The position numbers and the translations under genes were made by a program. 64,000 bases of DNA. It comes from Lycocorax pyrrhopterus obiensis (lineage: Eukaryota > Chordata > Aves > Passeriformes > Paradisaeidae). The stretch is taken from positions 87,489,047-87,553,046 of the forward strand of contig JACSVZ010000004.1 of NCBI GenBank assembly GCA_014706295.1. The letters are read 5' to 3'. The notes below the pieces were generated by a model that was given only the letters and a program-made list of their open reading frames with translations, was not told the origin of the DNA and did not search any database. This document shows, piece by piece, positions 51,001-59,310 of this stretch. Each line of letters opens with the position of its first letter. Position 1 is the stretch's first letter.

Positions 51001-54000
51001 AAACAAAGCTTTGAAAGGTAAGAAGTGAAGCTTTTGCATAGTCTTTAATTAAAGGTCAGACAAAGAATTCAGCAAATCATATCTCTTTTTCTGAAGACAA
51101 TATGGTAAAACTAATGCCCAGAAGCTGTATGATGTTAATTCCCTGAGAACACACCAACCAAAGAACTTGGACAAAATCTTCCATCCAGAAGGACAGAGCA
51201 ATGCTTATGTCATTTGCAGAGCATATGTACTTGGTACTTTGCAGGACTTTCGAGAAGCCTGAAATTTAGAACTTCTTTGCTAGCAATCTAAGTTTAAATA
51301 TCTAACAGATGTTTGGGAACGGGATAGATACAATTCCCATGCAAAGTTACTTGAATGCTGTTTCCGAAAGTTTGTTTAATACAGTGATAATTCTTCTAAA
51401 GACAGTGATGATTTTGTTAATAAAAGCAGCAAACTATGGCTAGGGAAATTGAAATTTTCTTCTTCCGTATTTATTTAAATTGTATCTAAATATGCAAAGA
51501 AGTCTGCCAGAAGGGATGCAACCTGTTAATCATAAATGTTCCTGTGTTTTCATCCAAACTTAAATTAGCATAGCATGTTCTAACATGATACTGTTACCTA
51601 TTTTGCTGGAGACCCAGTTTCATAAAATATCATCTGTTCATGGGTTTGTCCTGGACACTTAAGAATGAAATAAAACTTAACCTTCACAGCTTGACCTTGT
51701 GTGATGAAATAGTAAGAAATATAGTATAGTAAGAAATATAGATGTTTCAACTTGTGAAACCTAAATGTGATAGTTTGGTAGAATCCTACTTTTTTAAAAT
51801 GTCATAGATCTCTGAAATACTTTTTTTGCCAGGTGGATGAAAACATGAAGGTGGCCCAGAAAAGAGATGCTGTCCGACAGGGAATGTTTTACTTCAGAAA
51901 AGATATATGCAAAGGTATCACATCAAGTAATCTTACTAACACTGTTGTGGATGTTTAGTGCATGTCTTGCCTTTTAACCATTTTTTCCTTTCCCTTTGTC
52001 ACGCATGAAGGTGGAAATGCTGTTGTGGATGGATGTGGCTCTGCGCAGAACGGGACAGTCACCGACACAGAAGAGTACACCTTAATGAGCATTGATACAA
52101 TTATCAACGGGAAGGTCATAGCCTCTTCTACCTGGAACACGTTCTATTCTACCCTCCCAGAAGCCAGACTGAGCGTGTTTTATGCTGATTCTGTTCTCTT
52201 ACACAGGAAGGAGTCTTTCCTGGTTTGATCCCAATTTTGAATTCCTATCTTGAAAACATGGAAGTGGATGTGGACACAAGATGCACCATCCTAAACTATC
52301 TGAAGCTAATAAAAAAGAGAGCCTCTGGTATGTTTGACGTTTTTGGACATTGACTTTCTTGGCCTTTTTCTGCTTTCAGTTGGGTAAAACTGATGGCAGC
52401 TGTGGATGTCTCGTTAGCTGTTCAATCGTTAGAGCAAAGGATTGGAGTGTGTTCTCCGGCTAAAATCTTGTCCTGTCTGTTTTTGATTTTTAATGTTTAG
52501 TGATCCATTTTAGAACTTAAATTAGGAGTAACTTATAGAGTAACAATCATGGTTTAGAGGGTAGTATATACCCAGTCCTTAATTGTGCTTTTCAACACCA
52601 TTTACTGCTGCTTTCACCATTTACTGCTGCTTTTGCCACTGTATTGTCTACTTTGCAGTAGTTTAAACATACCCTAGTCCACTTTGCCCTGTCACTTGAG
52701 TGTTGTAAGAGTATTTGAGGCTGGGTCTGATAGCTTGCCTGGTATTACTGGTGTGACTCCAAAGCTTGCTGCTCCAAAGCATTCATAAGTCTAAACTCAG
52801 GTCTGCTAGACCATGGGTCCTAGGCTTTAGCTCGCTGATAAGAAAGTCCTTCCACATGTAGCAGAACTCTCCGTCAAGGCAGAGCAGACTCTTCCACTGT
52901 CTTTCCCACGTTGCAATGATTTTCAGGACAGGTGTATAATGACTGTTTATGTTTCTTCTTAAAATGAAGCAGTATAATGAGTAAAAGATGCAGGCTAAAC
53001 TTAATTCAGGACTGTGTGCTTAGCTCAGTCTGCAGCAGCTTTTTTATTTTTTCTGTGTAAATCCCCTTTACACCTGCATTGATGTAAATTTAGTTAGATG
53101 GTTAATTTTAGCCTCATAAGTCAAGGCTTTTTTTTTCTTCCCCTCCCCCAGTTTTAAACTAAAGTGTTGCATTCCTTTTTAATTCTTGAAAATTGCTGTA
53201 GAAGCTTCTAGGTAAAGACCTTTCTAAAGCTGAGGTGGAAATAGGGGTTTTGTCTTATCTGGTAATTCACTATTTAGCAGTTCTTCAGAATGGTAACTTG
53301 TTTTTAAATATTCCCTTGTCTGTTGGGGTTTTTTTCCCTTCAGAGAAATGCTGTTGAAAAAACAAGGAATGCATAAGTCTAGCATGGTCTTTTTCCTAAG
53401 GCCTAGTGACCTGGGTCCAACCCCAGCTGCAGGTGTTCCCCACCAAAGAAAAACTTCGCTACCTCATGTAAAGTTGCAGTCATTGCAAAAGTCAGCTCCT
53501 GTATTTACACAGACCTACGAGCTGTGAGAGTAGGTAGATAAGTCTAGGGTTTATAGTTCAGCTCTTATGAACTTAAGAAATGACTTCTAAATGAGGCTTC
53601 TTAAGAGCTAGAATGCACAGAATAAAAAAGCATTAGGTATTGTATTACTGTGCCATGATGTTTCTCAGTTGTGAGCTTTGGATTATTCCAGTTTACTCTC
53701 GATATTAAATCAAATGTTCCTGATCTGCAGCCTGTTTAGCATGAGTCATATCCACAAAGAGTGGCCATTTTCCAGATTTCTGAAATGGTGAACACAGCAC
53801 TCATGAGTTAAGGCCACTGACACCTTAGCTGCTGTGGCTGTAACCTTGCCTCAGCATCATTCATTTGAGCTTCAGTCACATCCTCTCCTGCAGCACAGCA
53901 AGGCATTACCCTCCTGGTCTCTGTTTAGATGGTGTGTGACTGCCACCATTCAGTGAGACTACAGATTTGCTAGGCAGGCAGCAGCTGCTGACCACAACCA

Positions 54001-56143
54001 AATATTAATGAAAGCAGTACTGAGGTAGCAGCATCAAGTGGTCCTTGTCCTGGTGTGCTCTGCTGGTTCCTGGCTGCCTGCAGGGCAGTAATCACAGAGC
54101 TTGATGAGCATTCAGAAATGCAATTTCCGTGATCTTTGCCTTACCTTTCTTGAAGCAGTTACACTTTTGGTCCCCCTAAAGTCATACAATAAAAAAATGA
54201 TACAGCTCTACTATATTATATGCTTTTTGCAAAAATCAAGTCTGTAGTTTTTCATGTTTAAATTATCTTCACAGTTACTCTATGGTACGCCTTCTAGTTC
54301 TGTGTTGCAGGATCATGTTTGTCTACTCACTTGTCATCAGCATTCATAATTGTGCAGACTTCTCCAATATATTGTTGCTCCTGAACTTACAATTGGCTTT
54401 GTCTTGTCTCTCCTTGCCTGGAAGGTGTCTCACACCTTTTGTCAGTTGTGGTGCCTGTCCCAGGACATACTTTTGAGAGCCGCAGGCTGTGCTCCCAGTG
54501 AAGGTGTGCAGGGTACAGCGGGACGAGGATGGGGAGTGCCTGGGCTGCCTGGCCACTAGGTGTCTGTGTTGGTGTGCGCTGGACGGCCCGGCTCCTCCAG
54601 CACTGACGCCTGCACGGCTTCAAAAATGAGTCTCTTTTTAAGCTTTGCTCGGCTCATCTCATCTCATCTTCTGACTCCAATGACTTTCTTGCAGGCCTCC
54701 TGCTTCTCGTTGGTGTCAGAAAGTTTTCATGTTGAGATTTTAGTGTCTTCAACAAATAAAGCCCCTTGGGTAATTTTTCTTCTGCCCACTTATGTAGAAG
54801 TGTAAACTATTACCTCATTCCTTTAAAATATTACTTCTGGTTTTTGAAGCACATTTTTATTTCTAGTAACCTTTTTTATTCTGCTTTTCTTTCCTGTACT
54901 TTTTGCAATTTTTCTGATTTGTCTTCATGTACATCTGTTCAAAACCACTGCTAGGATATTTTCAAACAGTGTTGGATTCTTTTTACTTTTTATTTGCGTG
55001 TTCCTTCATGCTTTCTCTAACTTGATTCCTCTTGCCTTTTATAATATTCTTAAACCAAAGACTTCTGTAGTGGAAGCCCTTGACTCTTTCCACTCTCACA
55101 ACGAAGCTGATGTTCCGGTAGCTAGCCATGAAAGTTTTTCTAGGCTCTTTGAGCATCCCATCAGCCCATCTTAATGTCTTACTGTCAAGAGTTACCTTAA
55201 ACTTGTACTATTTAAGGTTTCCTTGCACATGCTGCATTCAGGAGCAAGATTCAGCAGCCTGGACACTGGTGTCCCGCCAGCCCCCAGCTGCTACTTCATA
55301 GGGATACCAGTCTCCTGCAAGTGGTGTGTGTCATTCAGTGACCTTGTATAGAGGTGCTGGGGACCCTTACGTACCTGCTGACCACCCCAAGAACTCTGTA
55401 GTGAAGCAGGGGCACTGTGTACAACCCAGAAGTTGGTATAATTTGGAACCAGCCTATTTTTTGCTAGAGTAGCTGCCAGAGGGAGAAAGAATAGTAAGCC
55501 AAGGCTGACTGATCAAAACTAGCAGCTCAGTTGGATGGATCAACTACAAAATTATTTTATATAAATGTAGTAGTGCAGAGGTGTCTGTTGATTCATCTCA
55601 GCCAGATTCTCTGTTAAATGAAATGTTTAAGACCTTTTGCTGTACAATCTGTTGGTAGCACCTGTTCCATTTGCTACTTCTCTCTGCATTATGTCATTGG
55701 AACATGTGGAAGTTTGAAAATCACACCAGATAAGTGGCTTTTAGACCATCAGGGATATGTCAGCTTAATTGTGCCTGCAGTTTAGTCATATTTGAAAACC
55801 AAAAAGTATAGGAATGTGTTTCTTGCGAAAGCATGGGCTGCTCATTAATTGTGTATATAATGCACACAACTCTAGGTGTTGTACTGCTAAATTAGATGTA
55901 TAAACTGTGAAACTTAACTTCCTCTTGCCCACAGGAGAATTAATGACAGTTGCTCGATGGATGAGGGAATTTATCGCACAGCATCCGGACTACAAGCAAG
56001 ACAGTGTGATAACTGATGAAATTAATTACAGCCTTATGTGGAAATGCAACCAAATCGCACAAGGCCAGGCAGAGTGTCCTGAACTGTTGGGGGTGGGATT
56101 TAATAAGAAACAAAGTGGAAACAAAACTGACTCTTTGGAATGA
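20880..56143 (+). CDS. GCLC: GCLC, glutamate-cysteine ligase catalytic subunit (16-exon gene, whole coding span)
   Basis: This gene encodes the cytosolic enzyme that joins glutamate to cysteine using ATP, the first and rate-limiting step of glutathione synthesis; the protein acts as a heterodimer with GCLM. Sixteen exons join into one frame of 1,914 nt (637 aa plus TGA). Phases agree at every junction, and all introns begin GT and end AG. The protein is close to my memory of the human protein throughout. The GMGNCCLQ motif falls at residues 245-252 and the VDGCG motif in exon 14. Positions known to matter in human are intact: Arg127, Pro158, the His370 equivalent at 371 and the Cys553 equivalent at 554. 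The start at 20880 has a good Kozak context (G at -3 and +4) inside a CpG island. No frameshift or premature stop was seen. It is the only gene recognised here. Identification is very secure; UTR limits are not. Confidence 0.97.
23052..23397. repeat. 175-bp tandem duplication in GCLC intron 1
   Basis: Copy 1 (23052-23222 plus a 4-bp joint) and copy 2 (23227-23397) both run from aaatgtctgtgaacattc to aaaggcccaggtacttg at a constant offset of 175. Only scattered single-base differences separate them. Each copy contains a ggtcaggtaac stretch resembling a donor and a cattttag stretch resembling an acceptor. Confidence 0.95.
27895..28017. repeat. T/G-rich low-complexity stretch
   Basis: Runs of T broken by short G blocks, including gttggttggttgcttgcg and ggggttttttt, without a strict unit. 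Probably a degraded microsatellite or poly-A remnant on the other strand. Confidence 0.6.
29851..30010 (-). mobile_element. CR1 LINE fragment, minus strand
   Basis: The + strand begins gaatcacagaatggtttgtg and continues taagggacctttgaagattat ... ccaaactggccttgaacac. This is the reverse complement of the CR1 3' end typical of birds. The element is heavily 5'-truncated, as most CR1 copies are. It lies in intron 1, opposite to GCLC. Confidence 0.8.
30470..30985 (+). mobile_element. Putative solo LTR
   Basis: This block of about 0.5 kb reads like an avian LTR. A tataaatggtataaag promoter-like segment lies near 30866, and an AATAAA at about 30951 is followed by attcaacctt. G-rich and purine-rich 5' sequence precedes them. 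Terminal TG/CA and target duplications were not settled, so the limits are approximate and the family is not named. It abuts a CR1 tail. Confidence 0.45.
30986..31216 (+). mobile_element. CR1 LINE 3' tail, plus strand
   Basis: The sequence runs through ttagacattagaaaaaaatt, ttgcccagggatgtggttgg, ccatccctggaggtgtagaa and aaaggtctcttccaaccttg to gagtctatgatta, the order of the CR1 3' end in birds. The reverse-transcriptase part is missing. It lies in intron 1 in the same orientation as GCLC. Confidence 0.8.
34931..35043 (+). CDS. GCLC: GCLC coding exon 2 (residues 51-88)
   Basis: The acceptor is tttacaag|GTG. The exon encodes [18 protein letters not shown]... through the ...EKINP segment and ends two bases into Asn88. 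The donor is CAA|gtgagt. The sequence is collinear with vertebrate GCLC, with conservative changes from human such as Ser-to-Lys after EYMLV. Confidence 0.96.
35851..36033 (+). CDS. GCLC: GCLC coding exon 3 (residues 88-149)
   Basis: The acceptor is ttcattatag. The exon encodes [20 protein letters not shown], then the NMRKRR segment containing Arg127, a position linked to human GCL deficiency. It ends two bases into Arg149 with donor AAG|gtgaga. The 182 bases after completing Asn88 keep the frame. Confidence 0.96.
36034..38620 (+). other. GCLC: GCLC intron 3 (2.6 kb)
   Basis: AT-rich intron with donor gtgaga and acceptor ttccatag. I saw no mobile element, RNA gene or extra exon in it. Introns 2 (35044-35850) and 4 (38735-39491) are likewise plain. 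Confidence 0.85.
38621..38734 (+). CDS. GCLC: GCLC coding exon 4 (residues 149-187)
   Basis: The acceptor is gttccatag. The exon encodes the [10 protein letters not shown] segment, with Pro158 conserved (its leucine substitution causes human GCL deficiency), and then [20 protein letters not shown]. It ends two bases into Ser187 with donor TAG|gtaaga. Confidence 0.96.
39492..39550 (+). CDS. GCLC: GCLC coding exon 5 (residues 187-207)
   Basis: This short 59-nt exon has acceptor ttttttgtag. It encodes [19 protein letters not shown], a conserved basic stretch of GCLC. It ends one base into Ile207 with donor CAA|gtgagt. Only 91 nt of intron separate it from exon 6. Confidence 0.95.
39642..39778 (+). 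CDS. GCLC: GCLC coding exon 6 (residues 207-252)
   Basis: The acceptor is ttccacacag. The exon encodes [14 protein letters not shown], an acidic variable linker, then [15 protein letters not shown]. Cys249-Cys250 correspond to human Cys248/Cys249, which are implicated in activity and redox behaviour. The linker appears one residue longer than in human. The donor is CAG|gtaaag, in phase 0. Confidence 0.96.
40514..41082 (-). mobile_element. Solo LTR inserted in the older LTR element
   Basis: On the minus strand this 569-bp block starts TGTCCTGGC and ends CCACAACA, so it has TG...CA ends. A TATA-like acataaact lies in the middle, and an AT-rich tail including tttattttatttcaattatt precedes the end. 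Five-base flanks AGGGC (40509-40513) and AAGAC (41083-41087) look like a diverged target-site duplication of AGGAC. No internal retroviral sequence is attached, so it is a solo LTR. Confidence 0.8.
41406..42233 (+). mobile_element. 5'-truncated CR1 LINE inserted in the older LTR element
   Basis: About 828 bp carry the C-terminal part of the CR1 reverse-transcriptase frame, with broken pieces [19 protein letters not shown] and VKGLEH, followed by the 3' region (aagaaattcttcacagaagg, gggctgcccagggag) and an attctgtg end. The frame has several stops and shifts and is not functional. GTGATCTC flanks both sides (41398-41405 and 42234-42241), a target-site duplication that also shows where the host LTR was split. 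Confidence 0.9.
43483..43533. repeat. ATTAC-rich microsatellite-like stretch
   Basis: Irregular repeats of ttactattacat and ttattattacatt in intron 6. Confidence 0.6.
45436..45510 (+). CDS. GCLC: GCLC coding exon 7 (residues 253-277)
   Basis: The exon is 75 nt with acceptor ttccaacag. It encodes [20 protein letters not shown] followed by ICPIV, identical to my memory of the human segment. The donor is GTG|gtaagt, in phase 0. It follows the repeat-laden 5.7 kb intron 6. Confidence 0.96.
46398..46514 (+). CDS. GCLC: GCLC coding exon 8 (residues 278-316)
   Basis: The acceptor is tttcgttttag. The exon encodes [20 protein letters not shown] and then [19 protein letters not shown], among the best-conserved parts of eukaryotic GCL and part of the catalytic core. 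The donor is GAG|gtaagt, in phase 0. Confidence 0.96.
47340..47478 (+). CDS. GCLC: GCLC coding exon 9 (residues 317-363)
   Basis: The acceptor is attatatag. The exon encodes [20 protein letters not shown] (first codon choices read [11 protein letters not shown] in this bird), then [14 protein letters not shown]. It ends one base into Gly363 with donor AAG|gtaagt. Confidence 0.95.
48011..48123 (+). CDS. GCLC: GCLC coding exon 10 (residues 363-400), weak donor
   Basis: The acceptor is cattttgtag. The exon encodes [20 protein letters not shown] and then the [18 protein letters not shown] segment. His371 matches human His370, a disease-associated position. The donor is GAG|gttaca, which departs from consensus at +3 to +6. 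The junction is nonetheless required because exon 11 resumes at Asn401 in frame. Confidence 0.95.
48796..48888 (+). CDS. GCLC: GCLC coding exon 11 (residues 401-431)
   Basis: The acceptor is gtgctttgcag. The exon encodes [20 protein letters not shown] then [11 protein letters not shown], exactly 31 codons, identical to the vertebrate consensus I know. The donor is GAG|gtaagg, in phase 0. Confidence 0.96.
49440..49535. other. CpG-rich pocket in GCLC intron 11
   Basis: About ten CpG dinucleotides fall within roughly 95 bases (gtgcgctggaagtcgctgct, gattgcgcgtgtgcgtcacc, ctcggcgagtgcagcgtgcg), in an otherwise CpG-poor intron. A tgcgcgtgtgcg stretch resembles half of an NRF1 site. Function is unknown. 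Confidence 0.4.
49630..49734 (+). CDS. GCLC: GCLC coding exon 12 (residues 432-466)
   Basis: The acceptor is catgtctag. The exon encodes [20 protein letters not shown] then [15 protein letters not shown], 35 codons. The hydrophobic VVFVVLL stretch is a buried strand or helix of the fold, not a membrane segment. The donor is AAG|gtaggt, in phase 0. Confidence 0.96.
49735..51832 (+). other. GCLC: GCLC intron 12 (2.1 kb)
   Basis: AT-rich intron. It contains a 17-bp tandem repeat of agtaagaaatatagtat (51711-51741) near its 3' end. No exon or mobile element was recognised. Confidence 0.85.
51833..51914 (+). CDS. GCLC: GCLC coding exon 13 (residues 467-494), weak donor
   Basis: The acceptor is tttttttgccag. 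The exon encodes [20 protein letters not shown] then FRKDICK and ends one base into Gly494. The donor AAG|gtatca is weak at +5. Intron 13 is only 96 nt; its retention would hit a TAG in frame just after a VVDV reading. Confidence 0.95.
52011..52114 (+). CDS. GCLC: GCLC coding exon 14 (residues 494-528), weak donor
   Basis: The exon encodes [10 protein letters not shown], a variable stretch [11 protein letters not shown] that differs from human, then [13 protein letters not shown]. The donor AAG|gtcata is weak. The following 92-nt intron stays open in this frame to a TGA at 52226-52228 inside exon 15. The splice is supported by the GK|EGVF junction typical of the family. Confidence 0.94.
52207..52327 (+). 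CDS. GCLC: GCLC coding exon 15 (residues 529-569)
   Basis: The acceptor is cttacacag. The exon encodes [20 protein letters not shown] then [20 protein letters not shown]. Cys554 corresponds to human Cys553, proposed to form the disulfide with GCLM. It ends one base into Gly569 with donor CTG|gtatgt. Confidence 0.96.
52328..55934 (+). other. GCLC: GCLC intron 15 (3.6 kb)
   Basis: The intron contains a perfect 19-bp tandem duplication at 52596-52633 and a short TCATC triplet repeat near 54656-54670. No mobile element or extra exon was recognised. Confidence 0.85.
52596..52633. repeat. 19-bp tandem duplication
   Basis: caccatttactgctgcttt occurs twice in direct succession with no difference. 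Confidence 0.9.
55935..56143 (+). CDS. GCLC: GCLC coding exon 16, C-terminus (residues 569-637 and stop)
   Basis: The acceptor is cttgcccacag. The exon encodes [20 protein letters not shown], then [20 protein letters not shown] and a divergent tail ECPELLG...KTDSLE. Where I recall human having ELCEC, this protein has QAEC, so one cysteine is absent. The tail appears one residue shorter than human, offsetting the extra residue in exon 6. The last codon and the TGA lie in a GAAT microsatellite. Confidence 0.96.
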
Positions 56144-56158
56144 ATGAATGAATGAATG
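56138..56158 (+). repeat. GCLC: GAAT microsatellite spanning the GCLC stop codon
   Basis: Five full copies of GAAT plus one G. The first copy supplies the last codon GAA and the T of the TGA stop, and the rest lies in the 3' UTR. Confidence 0.95.
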
Positions 56159-57620
56159 CTTCTTAAATAAGAAAAAAGTTTAAGCCTTTTAGCAAAGCAC
56201 TAGCAAAGATACTGTGAATCTGGTACAGTTTCATAGTGTGAAGACCAAAACAGGGATACTGCACTATAAAATGGGCCAATCTGCCTAAATACTCATTTAA
56301 GGCATCCTAAAATAGGCATATTCTTAAGGTTTATACAATATACATGTAAATAGTAAAATATTTTTATGATTAACATCAATGTATTTTAATAACATTGTAA
56401 CTAAAGTTATTGTGAATTAGCTTGTAACTTTTTTATGCTTAATATAGAAAGAAAAATTGTCCTGAACAGCTTTGTAAATGTAATGGTACTTGTATATTAT
56501 ATGCATTCCAGTTACTGAATGTTTACTGTAATTTTTTTAACCTGGAATGTGCTAAGTAATTTACCTTATTGTGTAAGAAAAAAAAAGTCCTTCTGGATCT
56601 ACCTGAATCACAGATACTTCTTCCTTCCATTTGGGTTTTGAAAGTATGTAAGAACAGACAAATATATGTGCATCCCAGTTGTTAATCTTACAGCAGTTTC
56701 TCTCCATCCACTTGTAAACTGTAAAACTCAGAGGAACAGATCTGTCTTTATTCAGATAATGCAAGTCAGCCTGCCTGCAGATGCACAGTTATTTTCTTCC
56801 CCTCTGAAATAAGCTGTATGCTGTCTCAGTTAAGAAATCTGCCCGATGATTTCACAAAAAAAGTAGTAATGGGAGATGTGTCAAAAGAGAGGAGGAAATG
56901 AGAGCTGGACATACAGCTCTCTTCACAAAGGAACCAGAGACACTTGCTCTGGACTTCAGCCTGCTAGACTGCTCTTCTCCCGCACTGCTGCTGTTCCCAT
57001 AGTTGACAATGACTGCAGCACAAAACCAAACTTGTCCATTCTTCCTAAAGATTGAGTTCATTTTGCTAATTATAAGTATTTTTGCCAGCATGTTTTATTT
57101 CCTATAGGGTAATTTATGTGGGTGGCTGGTGTTACCTACATAGCTGTAGTTATGGACAACTTAATCCCCTCTAGAAACAGTTTAAAGAGAAATTTTGGAA
57201 TGCACTAATCCTTTGAATTGGAAGTTGGTGCTGGGAGTGACTGTAAAGTATTTAAATTCAGCTATTGCATCTGTAAATAAAGCAAACTTAAGGGGCCTTT
57301 TTGATTTAGCTTCTTAACTGATTTCTAGAAGTGAATTGCATTAGGGGTAGAAGATGCAAAGCTTAATGCAAGCATATATAAATACATAAGATGTAATGAT
57401 TCTTTTAAAAGAACTAATGGAGAAACTGCAGTGAGAGGTGCACTAAGAAGAAGCTTTTATGTACTGAATTACACTTTGTTCTGTGTTCACAGGTGTGCTT
57501 TAGAGAATAAAAAGAATGCTCTTTTTCTGCAGTGGTGAATTTGTTTTAATTAAGGTGTAGGCATATGCTAATTTAGTTTCTGTAATAAGGAAATAAAAAT
57601 AAAATTTGCAGTACGTGTTG
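56144..57620 (+). other. GCLC: GCLC 3' UTR
   Basis: After the TGA, about 1.5 kb of AT-rich sequence without coding potential runs to clustered polyadenylation signals. AATAAA occurs at 57276-57281, 57506-57511, 57592-57597 and 57599-57604. The last pair is followed by a GT-rich stretch (gtacgtgttggtc), as expected downstream of a cleavage site. The length resembles other vertebrate GCLC 3' UTRs. The exact end is unproven. Confidence 0.7.
57592..57604 (+). promoter_or_regulatory. GCLC: Probable distal polyadenylation signal (overlapping AATAAA pair)
   Basis: Two AATAAA hexamers at 57592 and 57599 are followed within about 20-30 bases by GT-rich sequence. They are the last such cluster after the GCLC stop before the repeat-bearing flank. 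Earlier signals at 57276 and 57506 could give shorter transcripts. Confidence 0.6.
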
Positions 57621-58769
57621 GTCACTTGCATGACTTGAACCCTCATTTTCAGATTGAAAAAAGGAGGAGTTGCATTCCTGGTAAGTACAACTCACCCAGA
57701 CTCACTTTGTTCACAGTGGAGCTTTTCAGGACTCAGACAAATGGTCTGCCACTTCTACAGCATAGAAGTCCTTGCTATTGTCAAGGTAGCATCTGTCTGA
57801 TTGCACAGCATGAGCCGCTGTGCTTTGAAGACCCCTAAAAATAGTTGGAACGCTTTTCTGCTGGTACTGCATCAATACATGTCCTTATTGCCTTTCAGTT
57901 GGCATTGAATCACCCTTCTGGCAGACTATGTGTCCTGTAAGTGAGAGAACATTTTGTCATGATGCCCTAAAAGTTGTGGCTGGAAGTTTCCCTCCTGACT
58001 TGTGTGCATATTTCCAGAAGAGTGAGTGAGATCAGACACAGACCTGCTGCTGTTTTTTGAGACATGCATGGTTGCAGAGTCTAAGCATTTTACAGTCACT
58101 AGATGAAGAGTTGGGGTGTGTGATGCAGCCTTTTTTTACAGTGTCGTGAAGGCTCTCACAGGGCAAACCAGAGTTGCTGCGGGGAGAGGGGGCAAGCTTT
58201 GCTACTAGTTTTGAATGCAACTTGGAACAGAGCCACCTCTATCTGTGCCCACTCTGAGGCAGAGAAGCAAGCCCTAGTCCAAGCCTCAAGCCCTGGGCTG
58301 ACCTTTTGCAGAGAGCATGAGAAACTCCTTTGGGCTATGAATTCAGGACTTTTGGTCCTGCAATCATGAAGTGGTTTCATGGAAATAATGACCTTTCCAA
58401 CAATCATGTGAGCAGAGGGGAAGAAGCATCAGGCACATGAGGTGAATTGTGACTGATTCCTTGCCCAAAGACTTTAACTGTGCAGCAGTTGTGGCACTTT
58501 CAGTGATCGTGTTGGCCCCAGTTCATCCCCAGTAACATGCTTCATGCCTTCCACTCAGTTTTCAGCTAGGAGATCCCATTGTGATTTCCAGAGGTCTTGA
58601 TGCTATGAACTGATGCCAGTTTTCTCTTGAGTCAGGCTACTTATGTTCAAGTGTCTTTGTTTCTGGATTATTACAGCTATGCTGTTATTATGGCCTACAT
58701 CCTTAAAATGTGTCTCCTTTTGTGTGTGCACAGAGCTCTGTAAGCAGCTTGCCTTTCTGGGAGTGGTGC
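57621..58769. other. 3' flank of GCLC, nothing recognised
   Basis: Intergenic sequence with short open frames only. No repeat or gene was recognised before the LTR fragment. Confidence 0.6.
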
Positions 58770-59310
58770 AAACCTGCTCCAGCCTGGGTCCTCTCTCCAC
58801 TGGGCCACAGGTCCTGCCAGGAGCCTGTGCCATTGTGGATTTCCCATGGGATCACAGCCTCCTTTGGACATCCATCTGCTTCGCTGGGGGTTCTTCTAAG
58901 AGCTGCAGGTGAATCTCTGCATCCCCATGGTCCTTCATGGGCTGCAGGGGCACAGCTGTCTCACCATGGTCTGCACCACGGGCTGCAGGGGAATCTCTGC
59001 TCCAGCACCTGGAACACCTCTCCCTTCTTGTTCTCTGACCTTGGTGTCTGCAGAGTTCTTTCTCACACATATTCTCACTCCTCTCTTCCAGCTGAGTGCT
59101 GTTGTGCAGTTTTTTCCCTGCTGCTTAAATATACAATCTCAGAAGTGCTACTACTGTTGCTGATGGCCTCAGCCTGGGCCAGCAGCAGGTCCATCTTGAA
59201 GCCAGCTGGCATTGACTCTCTTGCACATGGGGGAAGCTTCCAGCAGCTTCTCACAGAAGCCACCCTGTAGCCCCCCCAATACCCAAACCTGGCCATGCAA
59301 ACCCAATACA
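58770..59310 (-). mobile_element. LTR-type element fragment, minus strand, same family as the intron 6 element
   Basis: Read on the minus strand, it starts TGTATTGGGTTTGCATGGCC and continues through cttctgtgagaagctgctgg, agctggcttcaagatgg, tatatttaagcagcagg, aactctgcagacaccaaggt and cagagattcccctgcagcc. This matches in order the plus-strand element beginning at 39962. It is truncated at its 3' end (left side). No coding remains were recognised. Confidence 0.75.

Noticed and set aside
51962..52228. 88-aa continuous frame through exon 14 and intron 14
   Set aside because: The family requires splicing after INGK to EGVF. The intron part has no similarity to GCLC, and the frame ends in TGA out of register with exon 15.
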